In this document: positions 45,510 through 54,363 of the stretch, one piece after another
Position numbering within the stretch: position 1 is the first letter of the stretch
How the letters are laid out: every line of letters starts with the position of its first letter
From: Gordonia amicalis NBRC 100051 = JCM 11271
GTDB lineage: Bacteria > Actinomycetota > Actinomycetes > Mycobacteriales > Mycobacteriaceae
Direction: 5' to 3'
DNA length: 64,000 bases
Assembly: GCF_000332995.1 (NCBI RefSeq)
Contig: NZ_BANS01000030.1
Span: 17,126-81,125 of the forward strand
Program-made: the position numbers and the translations under genes
Notes under the pieces: model-generated
What the model was told of the DNA's origin: nothing
The model's input: the letters and a program-made list of their open reading frames with translations, nothing else
Database searches by the model: none

Positions 45510-46376
45510 TCAGGCGGTCGGCTGCAACTTCGCGTCGGCCTCGACCATGACCGAGCGCGTCAGGTCGCGAAACTGCTCGTAGTGTCCGTGATACCCGTAT
45601 TTGGCATGCAGACTCGGCCACCGCGTGTACTCGGCGGCCGCGCCGATCGCGTTGGCCTCGTGGAGGTATGCCGGCAGGATGTTCTGGATGGTCGCATCGC
45701 GCCGGAGCCGGTGGACGGTGTCCCGGTGCAGGGACGACGACGACCGGTACTTCGTGATGACGACACCCAGTTCGACGATGGTTCGGCCGATCTCGGCGCC
45801 GAAATCGGCGACCTGCCGCTGGATGCGCGGAATCGCGTAGGTGGACAACACATCCGGGATCGTCGGGATGAGATATCCACTGGCCATGAACAATCCGTTG
45901 AGACTGAACGGGCCGACGTTCGGCGGGCAGTCGATGAGCACGTAGTCGTAGCGGGACATGGCCGGCGCCAACGCACCCCGCAGCACCCCGACCGCGGCGA
46001 GATGATCGTCGACGGCGACGCGGCGCGCGCTCATCTCCTCCTGTAGGTCGATCAGATCGAGCGACGAGGGTACGAGGTCGATTCCCGCGAGCCCGTCGAT
46101 CGACGAGACATCGCGTTGCACGGTGCGTTCGAGATCGAAGCGACGGGTGCCGTCGAGGACGTCGGCGAAAAGGGTGGCTACGGTGTGGCCGCGCGCGTTG
46201 CACGCCTCCCAGGTCTTCTCCCCGATCGTCATCGTCGTGAGGTTGGTCTGGGCGTCGAGATCGACGAGGAGCACCTTCTTGCCGAACACACCGGCGAGAA
46301 AATCGGCGAGACCGGCCGTGAGCGTGGTCTTCCCGACCCCACCCTTGAGACTGATGGTCGCGATCACCGTCGGCAT
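45510..46376 (-). CDS. Orphan ParA-family ATPase
   Basis: 288 residues. Deviant Walker A KGGVGKTT (about residues 11-18), DLDAQTN and DCPPNVGPF. There is no ParB partner next to it and it lies far from an obvious origin. It differs from the 21369-22157 ParA in length and sequence, so this is a second ParA type. It is on the same strand as the DUF2236 gene, 92 bp after that gene's extended reading frame. Role unknown; carboxysome- or polar-cargo-like positioning is possible. Confidence 0.88.
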   Translation of the reverse strand: MPTVIATISLKGGVGKTTLTAGLADFLAGVFGKKVLLVDLDAQTNLTTMTIGEKTWEACNARGHTVATLFADVLDGTRRFDLERTVQRDVSSIDGLAGIDLVPSSLDLIDLQEEMSARRVAVDDHLAAVGVLRGALAPAMSRYDYVLIDCPPNVGPFSLNGLFMASGYLIPTIPDVLSTYAIPRIQRQVADFGAEIGRTIVELGVVITKYRSSSSLHRDTVHRLRRDATIQNILPAYLHEANAIGAAAEYTRWPSLHAKYGYHGHYEQFRDLTRSVMVEADAKLQPTA

Positions 46377-46468
46377 GGGAGTCCCCGGTCTGTTCGGTGG
46401 TGCCCGTCGCGAGACAGACTAACCGGGTGGCTCTCGGCGCGCAGTCGGCCGGCGGAAGTCCGACCTGC

Positions 46469-46678
46469 TCAGCCCGCCTTGCCCAGCGCCTCGACGCGCT
46501 TGTCGTGGCCGGCGAAGGTCGGACCGCGCCCGCCGTCCTGCTCGGCGGCCAGCTTGGTGAAGGCGTCGTGCATGAGAGCCCAGTAGGTGTCTCCGTTGGC
46601 GCGACGCTTGTCGGCCCGCTTCCAGTAGCCGGGAATACGTCGGTCCAGATTGGCGAGTCTTGCCTGCGCGGTGATGAG
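46469..46678 (-). other. In-frame coding continuation of the DUF2236 gene after a TAA stop
   Basis: After the TAA at 46681-46679 the same frame stays open for 69 codons to TGA at 46469-46471. The translation (LITAQARLANLDRRIPGYW..., then ANGDTYWALMHDAF) looks like normal protein, rich in conserved-type W, Y and charged residues. It is best explained as the original C terminus, cut off by a nonsense change. A single base change, for example TAC to TAA, would be enough. Confidence 0.7.
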
Positions 46679-47842
46679 TTACGGCGCGATCCGCCCGATC
46701 CGGCTCGGCTCCGGAGTACCGGTGATGCGCCGCCCGAGGAAGGTGCCACCGATGAAGAAGTACAGGCCGTACAGGGTCTGCTGGAGCGCCGACTTCACCT
46801 GCGCGTCGACCAGCGGGACCGTCACCTTGTCCAGCAGGGTCGTGAGCATCATCTCGGAGACGTCGTCGAGCGCCTCGGAGAACTCCGACGGCGGCTCCAT
46901 CACCGCATAGCCGCAGTCGAGCAGTTCCACGGCTTCGCTGAAGTTGCGCGGGATCATCGCCTCACGGATACCCATGATGTGGCCGATGTAGGACCAGAAG
47001 ATGTTGAGGTCTTCGAGATCGCGATGGTCGTAGCGACGTCCGTAGTTGATGTCGTACATGAGGTTCGCGACTCCGAACGACGTGATGCCGCCGGACATCT
47101 CGGCGTTGGAGATCGGCACGCCGTGCTCGGCGACCCATTCCTCGCCCCACTTCTTGCGCAACATGACGCGCGCCTGCGCATGCATCAGACACACCCGGAC
47201 GGCGTTCTTGAATGCGGTACCGAAGCGGTCGAGTGCGCCCGGAGCCGGCAGGTGCAGCCAGAATTCGACCGACTCCAGCGACCGGTCGATCATGTCGCGC
47301 TGCATGCGACCCATGGTGCCGACGGCGTCACCGACCGAACCGCCCTGCACGGTGGCGAGGGTGTTGAGGAAGATCAGCGACGCCTTGCCCGCCGGACTCA
47401 CGCTGTTGGCGACGATCGCGCCGCGGTCGACCCGCTCCTTGGTGATCCAGGCCGGCGGATTGTCGATGTGCTCGAAAAGGGCGACGAGCTCTTCGGGCGG
47501 GTTCTCGATGGTCTCGAGGCCGTTGCTGAGGGCGCGTTCGAACATATCGCGACCGGTTCGCGGAGGCAGTCTGCGGAACATCTGCACGACCGCATCCATC
47601 TCCGGGTCGCCGACCCAGAGATGATCCTTCGCGCGGGCCACGATGCCGTCGGTCTCGGGGAGGCGGTCCTGCACGTCGACCCAGCCGTCGAGGAGCCGAC
47701 GACGAGCCGGCGTCCAACCCGGATTGAACCTCGGCCGTGCAGTCGGCGCCGGCCGCAGCGGACGTCCCAGCACAGGATCAATCGGGGCGTCCGGCGCCGG
47801 CAACGGGGCGAGGGGATCGAGTTCCTGGTCGAGAACGGTCAA
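46679..47842 (-). CDS. MpaB/DUF2236-family oxygenase, probably truncated by an in-frame stop
   Basis: 387 residues as written. It has the DUF2236 (oxygenase MpaB, also Lcp rubber-oxygenase related) pattern: FERALSNGLETIENPPEEL, FLNTLATVQGGSVGDAVGTMGR, CLMHAQARVMLRKKW and GIREAMIPRNF. Members are b-type heme oxygenases. I prefer the TTG at 47842 (GGAGAG five bases upstream); a GTG at 47875 lies inside the palindromic operator. Coding-like sequence continues for 69 codons after the TAA (46469-46678), so about 15% of the C terminus seems lost. Whether the enzyme still works cannot be told. Confidence 0.8.
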   Translation of the reverse strand: MTVLDQELDPLAPLPAPDAPIDPVLGRPLRPAPTARPRFNPGWTPARRRLLDGWVDVQDRLPETDGIVARAKDHLWVGDPEMDAVVQMFRRLPPRTGRDMFERALSNGLETIENPPEELVALFEHIDNPPAWITKERVDRGAIVANSVSPAGKASLIFLNTLATVQGGSVGDAVGTMGRMQRDMIDRSLESVEFWLHLPAPGALDRFGTAFKNAVRVCLMHAQARVMLRKKWGEEWVAEHGVPISNAEMSGGITSFGVANLMYDINYGRRYDHRDLEDLNIFWSYIGHIMGIREAMIPRNFSEAVELLDCGYAVMEPPSEFSEALDDVSEMMLTTLLDKVTVPLVDAQVKSALQQTLYGLYFFIGGTFLGRRITGTPEPSRIGRIAP

Positions 47843-47874
47843 CGTAGCTCTCCATACAGTCCGAGGTTCAACCA

Positions 47875-47901
47875 CTAAGTGATCTTAGTTACCTAACTTA
47901 G
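47875..47901. promoter_or_regulatory. Clustered palindromes in the DUF2236 promoter
   Basis: CTAAG-TGAT-CTTAG (47875-47888), AGTTA-CC-TAACT (47887-47898) and CTAA-C-TTAG (47893-47901) overlap in 27 bp, in an AT-rich island 33-60 bp before the TTG start. This is typical of a repressor operator (TetR/MarR class). No regulator gene lies adjacent. The remaining bases to 48211 hold the promoter of the secreted protein gene and show nothing else. Confidence 0.6.
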
Positions 47902-48211
47902 CGTGCCGGATGGGCTTCGTGACGGCGAACCGTCGACTCGACGTCGGTGGTCGTCCTCCGCCGTCGAACGGAACAGTGAAAGTGGCGATTACCCGAGAGG
48001 CCGGGGAATTCATATCGGCCCCGATTCTGCCGACCGTCGAGAAATCTGCAAGAATGACGTTCGCCGAACATTCACGCCGAGACCGTGCGGACATCATCGG
48101 CATATTTCGTGAACCGCGAGGAAACTCGTCCCGATTTCCGTTTCCTTCGTTTGCGGAGTACCCACACATTCACCGACCGCGGCCGCCCGACTTCCGCGAG
48201 GGAGGACGATC

Positions 48212-48829
48212 ATGACCACTCGCCTCCGAACGCTCACCGCTGGAACGGCTTTCATCGCGGCCGCAGCATTCGCCACGGCACTGGCACCGGCCGCGTCGGC
48301 AGCTCCGGCAGATGTCACCGTGTCACCGTCGGTGTCGGGAAACACGATCACGCTGAACGTCGTCAACAAAGCGAACAAGCGCATCGGCTGCGAGATCTTC
48401 GGCGTGGCGGCGAATACCCCTCCCGCCGCGTCGGGTGTGGCTTTCGGCTATCAGACCCCCGAAGAACTCGGCGCCCTCATCTCGCCCGGCACGTCGAAGA
48501 ATGTGACGATGCAGGTCGCCACGGGCACGCCGCCGAAGCCCACCGGGTCCACCACGATCCCGAACGGGACCTACGACATCTACTGGGGTTGCGCCACCAT
48601 CACCCTGCCTCCGGGTTCCGCCCGCGAAGAGTTCTGGGGCACCAACCCGCCGCTGACGGACATGACCCCGACGGCGGGCGCACCGATCCGGGTCACGGTC
48701 ACCGGTGCCGGGAGCGCCGCGCCGGCACCGGAGAAGCCCGCACGCCCCTCCGTCCCGGGATTCCCGCAGATCCAGGTTCCCGAGCAGATCTGCGTCCCGT
48801 GGGCCTGCTACCCGGTCCCGACCTTCTGA
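48212..48829 (+). CDS. Secreted protein of unknown function
   Basis: 205 residues with a clear Sec signal peptide (charged start, hydrophobic FIAAAAFATALAPAASA, AxA cleavage after about residue 30). The mature part is a single domain with two cysteines (IGCEIF, YWGCATI) and two more in the C-terminal ICVPWACYPVPTF, preceded by a Pro/Ala linker. This resembles Gordonia-Rhodococcus exported proteins of unknown function. A strong GAGGGAGGA precedes the ATG. It converges on a small membrane protein gene. Confidence 0.78.
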   Translation: MTTRLRTLTAGTAFIAAAAFATALAPAASAAPADVTVSPSVSGNTITLNVVNKANKRIGCEIFGVAANTPPAASGVAFGYQTPEELGALISPGTSKNVTMQVATGTPPKPTGSTTIPNGTYDIYWGCATITLPPGSAREEFWGTNPPLTDMTPTAGAPIRVTVTGAGSAAPAPEKPARPSVPGFPQIQVPEQICVPWACYPVPTF

Positions 48830-48847
48830 CGCGTCACCGGACAAACG

Positions 48848-49042
48848 TCACAGGGGCGTCGGATGATTGCCCTTCGACTTCGAGCGGAACAGCATGTAGC
48901 CGCCGTAGAGGGCCAGTGCGATGAGGGCGATCCAGAAAAGCCCCTTGAGGAGTGGGCCGATCACCGCCAGCGCGATGAGGACGACCGCGATGATCCCGAG
49001 GACCTTCCAGAACGTGGTTCCTGAATCCGTTGATGTGCTCAT
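48848..49042 (-). CDS. Small membrane protein
   Basis: 64 residues with two hydrophobic helices (TFWKVLGIIAVVLIALAVIGPLL and LFWIALIALALYGGYMLF) joined by a short loop, and a basic C terminus. I do not recognise the family. The start ATG at 49042 and the codon use support a real gene. It may share a transcript with the NUDIX gene upstream on the same strand. Confidence 0.65.
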   Translation of the reverse strand: MSTSTDSGTTFWKVLGIIAVVLIALAVIGPLLKGLFWIALIALALYGGYMLFRSKSKGNHPTPL

Positions 49043-49128
49043 GCCTCGAGTCTCCGCCGACGGAACGGGAAAATCGACAGGTCAGCCACCATATGGGGCG
49101 AAGATCAGGGACTTCCCTGAGCTCGTCC

Positions 49129-49602
49129 CTAGCGCTGGAACCAGGCCTCGGGATTGCCGCTCAACGCCTTGGAGATCCGCAGACGCGAGGTGTCGGTGAG
49201 ATCGCCGGGCAGCGCGTCGGGCGCGAACCAGGCGACGTCGGAGTTCTCGTCATCGGCGGCCCGCGGTTCACCGTCGAGGTGCCGCGCCAGGAAGCAGACG
49301 TCGAGGTATCGCGTCTGATCGCCGTTCGGATAGGTGATCAGAGGCGTGACGTCGATGCTGGTCAGCCGGATGATCTCGGCGGTCACCGCGGTCTCCTCGG
49401 CGACCTCTCGCAACGCCGCACGAGCCGGTTCCTCCCCTGGCTCGAGCACCCCGGACACCACCGCCCACTGTCCGTTGTCGACGCGTCGGGTGAGCAGCAC
49501 CCGGCCGTCGGGGTCGCGGACCACGACGCTGACACCGGACAACCAGAGTTCGCGATGACCGACGTGGGCGCGCAGGTCTCGGATGAAGTCGGGAATGGGC
49601 AT
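49129..49602 (-). CDS. NUDIX hydrolase
   Basis: 157 residues from ATG at 49602. The Nudix box GX5EX7REUXEEXGU is present as GVLEPGEEPARAALREVAEETAV, with the metal-binding Glu residues. NUDIX enzymes hydrolyse nucleoside diphosphate derivatives such as oxidised nucleotides, NADH or ADP-ribose. The substrate is not predictable here. It is divergent from the aminotransferase gene across 60 bp. Confidence 0.88.
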   Translation of the reverse strand: MPIPDFIRDLRAHVGHRELWLSGVSVVVRDPDGRVLLTRRVDNGQWAVVSGVLEPGEEPARAALREVAEETAVTAEIIRLTSIDVTPLITYPNGDQTRYLDVCFLARHLDGEPRAADDENSDVAWFAPDALPGDLTDTSRLRISKALSGNPEAWFQR

Positions 49603-49662
49603 CCCCACATCCTGCCCGCCCGAACGACGAGGCGAGCGTCGGCCGTGCGCACAATGGAACTC

Positions 49663-50871
49663 ATGAGGATCTCCCGACGAGCCGAAGGGATCGCCCCGTT
49701 CTACGCAATGGAGTTCGCGCGGAACGCGGCCGAGCTGGAAGAGCAGGGCCACCACGTGGTCAAGCTCAACATCGGCGAACCCGACTTCGGACCGCCGCCG
49801 GCGGTGCTCGCGGCGGCTCGTGAGGTCAGCGACGGCAGACCTCTCGCGTACACCGGCGCACTCGGGCTGCCCGAGCTGCGGATCGCGATCGCCGACTTCT
49901 ACGGACGACACTTCGGCGCGGATGTTGATCCTCGACGGGTCGCCGTCACCTCCGGCGCCTCTGCCGCACTGCTCATGACGTGTGCGGCGCTCATCGATCC
50001 CGGCGACGGAGTACTCATCGGGGATCCTTCGTACCCGTGCAACCGCCAGTTCACCCACGCCTTCGGCGCACAGGTCAGCCTGATCGAGACCAGCGCCGAG
50101 GCACGGTTCCAGCTGACCACCGACGACGTCGAGCGTGCGTGGACAGACACCACGCGGGGCGTCATCGTCGCCACCCCGTCGAATCCCACCGGCACCTCGA
50201 TGCCCTACGACGAGCTGGTCGCGCTGACCGATCTCGTCGCCGCCCGTGGCGGCTGGACCATCGTCGACGAGATCTACCTCGGACTCTCCGACCCCGGTCC
50301 GGACGGACGCGCACCGCGCAGCATCCTGGCCGCCGACACCCCGGGCACGGCGGAGACGATCGTGGTCAACAGCTTCTCCAAGTACTTCGGCATGACCGGC
50401 TGGCGCCTGGGCTGGTGCATCGTGCCCGACGAACTGGTCGGGGTCGTCGAACGGCTCGCGCAGAACTTCTACGTCTGTCCGCCCACCCCGTCCCAGTACG
50501 CCGCACTGGCGTGCTTCACCCCGGAGTCGCTGGCCGTCGCCGAGGACAACCGGCGGGAGTTCGCCCGTCGTCGGCATCTCGTCATCGACGGACTCGCCCG
50601 CATCGGGTTCGACGTGCCGGTCGTCCCCGACGGCGCGTTCTACGTCTACGTCGACGTGAGTTCGACCGGATTGACCGCGGCAGAGTTCTGCGACCGCGCC
50701 CTGCGTGAGGCACATGTCGCCCTCACACCGGGCAAGGACTTCGGACTGGCCGGCGCCGACCGGTTCGTCCGGCTGTCCTATGCGGCCTCGACCGAGGATC
50801 TCGCCCTCGCCGTCGATCGTCTCGGGGCGTTCGTCGGCGTGCGTCCGGGCAGCGACGCCGAATCCGCGTGA
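49663..50871 (+). CDS. PLP-dependent aminotransferase, class I/II
   Basis: 402 residues from ATG at 49663; ATG at 49654 is possible. Fold-type I aminotransferase with substrate-loop NIGEPDFG, the SNPTG motif (ATPSNPTGT), the DEIY motif, and the PLP lysine in SFSKYFGMTGWRLG. It is of the aspartate/alanine aminotransferase type. The amino donor and acceptor are unknown. It looks intact and is the last undamaged larger gene before the frame-shifted Lys-rich gene. Confidence 0.9.
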   Translation: MRISRRAEGIAPFYAMEFARNAAELEEQGHHVVKLNIGEPDFGPPPAVLAAAREVSDGRPLAYTGALGLPELRIAIADFYGRHFGADVDPRRVAVTSGASAALLMTCAALIDPGDGVLIGDPSYPCNRQFTHAFGAQVSLIETSAEARFQLTTDDVERAWTDTTRGVIVATPSNPTGTSMPYDELVALTDLVAARGGWTIVDEIYLGLSDPGPDGRAPRSILAADTPGTAETIVVNSFSKYFGMTGWRLGWCIVPDELVGVVERLAQNFYVCPPTPSQYAALACFTPESLAVAEDNRREFARRRHLVIDGLARIGFDVPVVPDGAFYVYVDVSSTGLTAAEFCDRALREAHVALTPGKDFGLAGADRFVRLSYAASTEDLALAVDRLGAFVGVRPGSDAESA

Positions 50872-50956
50872 CGCAAGCGGCGGAAACGCCGCCGGTGCCG
50901 GGACTGCGCGTCTACGATGACGCTCAACCCATGGCTCGTCGTGGATCGGATTCGTG

Positions 50957-51464
50957 ATGAAGAAGATTCGGAAGTCCCTGTCCGAAGACGAATACGTCCT
51001 CGTGCGGAAGACGAAGAAGTCCCAGATGACGGGACTCGACGAGGACCAGCTGATCGACCTCCACTCCCGAATCCGGCGGGCCCGCAACAAGTACGTGACG
51101 CTCTATCGGCGCGCCGGCGCGCAGAAGGAAGGCCAAAGGCGGACGGGGCGCAGCCAAGGCGGCGAACGTCCACAATGCGGCCAGGGCAGAGGCTTTCGAG
51201 AAGGCGCTGAGCCGGGTCAGTGCACGCCTGGCCACCGTCTCCCGGGAAGCCGCCCGTGAGCTGAGGACGGAGAGGCTGGACCGGGCCCGGACAGTCTCTC
51301 GCGCACCGGAAGTCGGCCCCGACGCCGCCGGGAAGGTCTCGTCGGCCGGTCGGCCGTGGATCGACACGACGCGGGAATCACCGGGACGCAAGAAGTACGA
51401 GGCGTCGACGACAGCCGCCGGCGCGCGACGCCAGACGAAGAAGGACCGCAGGCACGACACCTGA
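50957..51464 (+). pseudogene. Lys/Arg-rich conserved-looking hypothetical gene with a frameshift
   Basis: The first frame (ATG 50957) encodes MKKIRKSLSEDEYVLVRKTK and continues to about residue 57, ending YRRAGAQK. Around 51128 the coding signal jumps frame: the rest reads KAKGGRGAAKAANVHNAAR and on to TGA at 51462-51464. Both parts share the same Lys/Arg/Ala-rich composition, so this is one gene of about 169 codons broken by one extra base (or two missing). The unshifted first frame runs on to a stop at 51259. Possibly a nucleoid- or RNA-binding protein; not recognised. Confidence 0.6.
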
Positions 51465-51507
51465 CCGGTCCGGCCGGGAAGCGCGTCACGCGACGTCCCC
51501 GGCACCC

Positions 51508-51525
51508 CCCCCAGAGTTCTGGGGG
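51508..51525. other. CCCCCAGA-GT-TCTGGGGG inverted repeat
   Basis: Perfect 8-bp arms with a 2-bp centre, 44 bp after the Lys-rich gene and 86 bp before the FAD-dependent oxidoreductase. The very short centre favours an operator over a hairpin terminator. Confidence 0.5.
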
Positions 51526-51610
51526 TACGACTCGTCCAGAATGCTGGCGAGGAGATTTCCGGCGTTCGAGGGATGGCGGGAACAAAAGGCGTTCAGCGAC
51601 TCTGAGTGTC

Positions 51611-52999
51611 ATGAACACACCGATCACCTCCGAACCCATCGACTTCGCCGACATCGACGCCCTCGCGACAACGGTCGCCGGCCCCGTCCTGACACCAGCC
51701 GACGAGGGTTACACCGCCGAACTCACCGGCTTCAACCTCGTGGCAACCCCGGCGGCACAGGTCGTCGTCGGCGCGACCACTGCCGAAGACGTAGCCGCAG
51801 CAGTGCGATACGCGCGTTCCAACGGACTGCGAGTCGGCGTGCGGGCCACCGGACACGGGGCACCGATCGAGGGGCGCGGCACGGTCGTCGTCACCACCTC
51901 GCGGATGACCGAGATCGTCGTCGACCCGGTCGCCAAGACCGCCCGCGTGGGCGCCGGTGTCCGCTGGCGCGACCTCGCCGCGGTGACCGCCCCGCACGGC
52001 CTGACCGGCATCGTCGGGTCCTCGTCGTCGGTCGGCGTGGTCGGCTATCACCTCGGGGGCGGCCTCAGCCCGCTCGGACGCCGATTCGGCTGGGCCGCCG
52101 ATCATGTCCGGTCGATCGAACTGGTGACCGCGGACGGGATCATCCGAACGGTCGACCCCTCGGCCGGGTCGGATCTGTACTGGGCGATCCTCGGCGGACG
52201 TGACGGCTTCGGCATCGTCACCGCCATCGAGTTCGAACTCTTCGAGCTCCCCACCGTCTACGGCGGCGGCATCTTCTTCGCCGGCTCGGCCGCGGCCGAC
52301 GTCCTCCACGCGTGGCGTGAGTGGGCGCCGACGCTCCCGGACGAGGCCGGCACCTCGGTCGCCATCCTGCGTCTCCCGCCGGACCCCAACCTGCCCGCCC
52401 CGCTGCAGGGTCAGCTCGCCGTACACGTCCGCTACACCCACACCGGCGACCCGGCAACCGCGGCAGCGCTTCTCGCGCCCATGCGGTCGGCCGGCCCCAT
52501 CCTGCTCGAGAACATCGACGTGCTGCCGACCGCCGCACTCGACGCCGTGCACATGGACCCACCCGGACCGATGCCGAGCGCCGAGCGCGGCAGCCTCCTC
52601 AGCGAATTCCCGGCGTCGGCCGTCGATGCCCTCCTCGAAGCGGCCGGACCACAGGTCGCGAGCCCGCTGGCCATCGTCGAGGTCCGGTTGATGGGCGGCG
52701 CGCTGCAGCGACCGCAGCGCGTGCCCAACGCCGTCGCCGGGCGGTACGGCGCCTTCAACGTCATCGCGATCGGTGTGCCCGCAGGCCCCCTCGGCGCTCA
52801 GGTGGGAGCACACCTGAGCGCCGTGACCGCGGCTCTCGCCCCGTGGTCCTGCGGTGCACTGCTCAACTTCTGCGGCCTCGGCGCCGCCGAGCGGGCGGGG
52901 ATGTGGACGCCCGAGCAGCAGATGCGCCTCGAGACGATCCGACGCCGCCAGGACCCGACCGGTGTCCTCCGAGTGGATGATCCCAGCTTTGTGGGATAG
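51611..52999 (+). CDS. FAD-binding oxidoreductase (berberine-bridge/VAO type)
   Basis: 462 residues from ATG at 51611. The PCMH FAD-binding domain has GVRATGHGAPIEGRGTVVV (GHG) and VGYHLGGGLSPLGRRFGWAADHV. The C-terminal LNFCGLGAAER and DPTGVLR segments fit the BBE-like tail. Such enzymes oxidise alcohols, sugars or amines with oxygen. There is no clear double covalent FAD site beyond the His. It is 32 bp upstream of the LuxR-type regulator on the same strand, so likely co-transcribed. It looks intact. Confidence 0.85.
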   Translation: MNTPITSEPIDFADIDALATTVAGPVLTPADEGYTAELTGFNLVATPAAQVVVGATTAEDVAAAVRYARSNGLRVGVRATGHGAPIEGRGTVVVTTSRMTEIVVDPVAKTARVGAGVRWRDLAAVTAPHGLTGIVGSSSSVGVVGYHLGGGLSPLGRRFGWAADHVRSIELVTADGIIRTVDPSAGSDLYWAILGGRDGFGIVTAIEFELFELPTVYGGGIFFAGSAAADVLHAWREWAPTLPDEAGTSVAILRLPPDPNLPAPLQGQLAVHVRYTHTGDPATAAALLAPMRSAGPILLENIDVLPTAALDAVHMDPPGPMPSAERGSLLSEFPASAVDALLEAAGPQVASPLAIVEVRLMGGALQRPQRVPNAVAGRYGAFNVIAIGVPAGPLGAQVGAHLSAVTAALAPWSCGALLNFCGLGAAERAGMWTPEQQMRLETIRRRQDPTGVLRVDDPSFVG

Positions 53000-53031
53000 A
53001 CATCGATGCAGCTCATGCCGATGATTGTCCA

Positions 53032-54170
53032 ATGACCTCGAGCCTGACCGCCGAACGCGTGCGCCGCGACATCGACGTCGTGGCGCACGCGGGTCTCGGT
53101 CTCGACGACTTCTTCGCGGAGGCGGTGGATTCGCTGCGTCGCGCGGTACCGATCGACGCCGCATGCGTCGCAACCTTCGACCCGAACACGGTCATGCTGA
53201 CCTCCGCCCGCAAGTACGGCGATCTCCTCGGACAGGACCACAAGGACCCCGAATTCGGACTCCTCGAATACGGCCGGGTCGAGCCCTCGGCATTCCGGGA
53301 ACTGGTGGCGCACAAGCGTGACGCCATCGGCATGAACCTGCTGACCCGGGGCGAGCCCCATCGTTCGGATCGCATGGCGCAGTTGATGATTCCGGAGTAC
53401 TGCTTCCACGACGAGGCACGTCTGGCAGTGCGCGACGGGGACCGGGTGTGGGGCGGGATCGCCATGTTCCGCAGCGGCGCCGGATGTCGTCCGTTCGACG
53501 AGGACGAGATCGGGTTCCTCGCTTCGCTGTCGCAGACGCTGGCCCACGGGGTCCGGATCGGGCTGCTCACCGCGATCGTCGCCGAGGAACGCACGTCGAT
53601 CGCACAGGGCCCGGCGGTGCTGATCATCGACCGCGACAATCAGATCGCGCAGATGAGTGCGGGAAGCCAGGAACGCATCGACGACCTGGCGGCCGGGCCG
53701 AACACCGCGTCGCCGAGCAACCCGATCTTCGGACTCATCGGTGCCGCACGGCGCTACGGCGCGGGCGAGACCGACGTACCGCCCCGCCTGAGGGTCCGCG
53801 GCAAGTCGGGTATGTGGCTCGTCATCAACGCTCTCCGCTGTCCTCGGCCGACGGACGGTCCGGCGAGGTCGTCATCACGATCGAAGAGGCACGGCCACCG
53901 GAGATCATCCCGCTGGTCGTCGAGGCATTCGGGCTCACCGCGCGGGAGCGTGACGTGACCCAGATGGTGTTGCAGAGTGTCGCGACCAAGGACATCGCCG
54001 CCACCCTGCACGTGTCGGCGTACACGGTGCAGGACCACCTGAAGTCGATTTTCGACAAGGCCGGCGTCCGCAGCAGTCGCGAACTCATCTCACGCGTGTA
54101 CTTCGACCAGTACGCACAGCGGCTCAACGAGCCGCACGCCCCGTCGGGGTTCTACGCCTCCACCCCGTAA
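53032..54170 (+). pseudogene. LuxR-family regulator of the prm operon, frameshifted
   Basis: About 379 codons if repaired. The N-terminal part (residues of about 1-265) resembles a GAF-like sensor (VPIDAACVATFDPNTVM... [19 protein letters not shown]). The C-terminal LuxR HTH ([20 protein letters not shown], then [15 protein letters not shown]) is in another frame. The switch occurs at 53829-53832, where AAC GC is followed by TCT CCG with one base missing. As written the first frame stops at 53958 without the HTH. Position directly upstream of prmA and the GTGAGACG palindromes between them suggest it controlled propane monooxygenase. Confidence 0.8.
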
Positions 54171-54196
54171 CCGCAGGTCGACGCCACATCGACACA

Positions 54197-54224
54197 AGAG
54201 GGTCCGCGCTGCGGGCCCTCTTTC
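54197..54224 (+). terminator. Intrinsic terminator after the LuxR gene
   Basis: AGAGGGTCCGC and GCGGGCCCTCT pair with one G-T position and are followed by TTTCTTC. It separates the regulator transcript from the prm operon, so prm has its own promoter. Confidence 0.8.
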
Positions 54225-54230
54225 TTCGTC

Positions 54231-54273
54231 GTGAGACGCCGGGCAGCTAGGTCATGCGTCTCACAGTGAGACG
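54231..54273. promoter_or_regulatory. GTGAGACG operator array upstream of prmA
   Basis: A perfect 17-bp palindrome CGTCTCACAGTGAGACG lies at 54257-54273, with another GTGAGACG half-site at 54231-54238, 35 bp upstream on the same strand. The next 90 bp before the TTG start of prmA contain an AT-rich TTTGTTACC segment and RBS AAGAGGAGG. It is the natural binding site for the adjacent LuxR-type regulator or another activator. Confidence 0.7.
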
Positions 54274-54363
54274 TTTGTTACCTGCATCACAGGGTTGTAT
54301 CGAAGTCGCTCCAGTCCATGCGGGCCGGCACACCCGTCGGCTCCCTCTAAGAGGAGGCGCACT

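Noticed and set aside
53820..53840. Programmed ribosomal frameshift in the LuxR gene
   Set aside because: No X-XXY-YYZ slippery heptamer and no nearby SD-like stimulator; other genes nearby have unrelated lesions.
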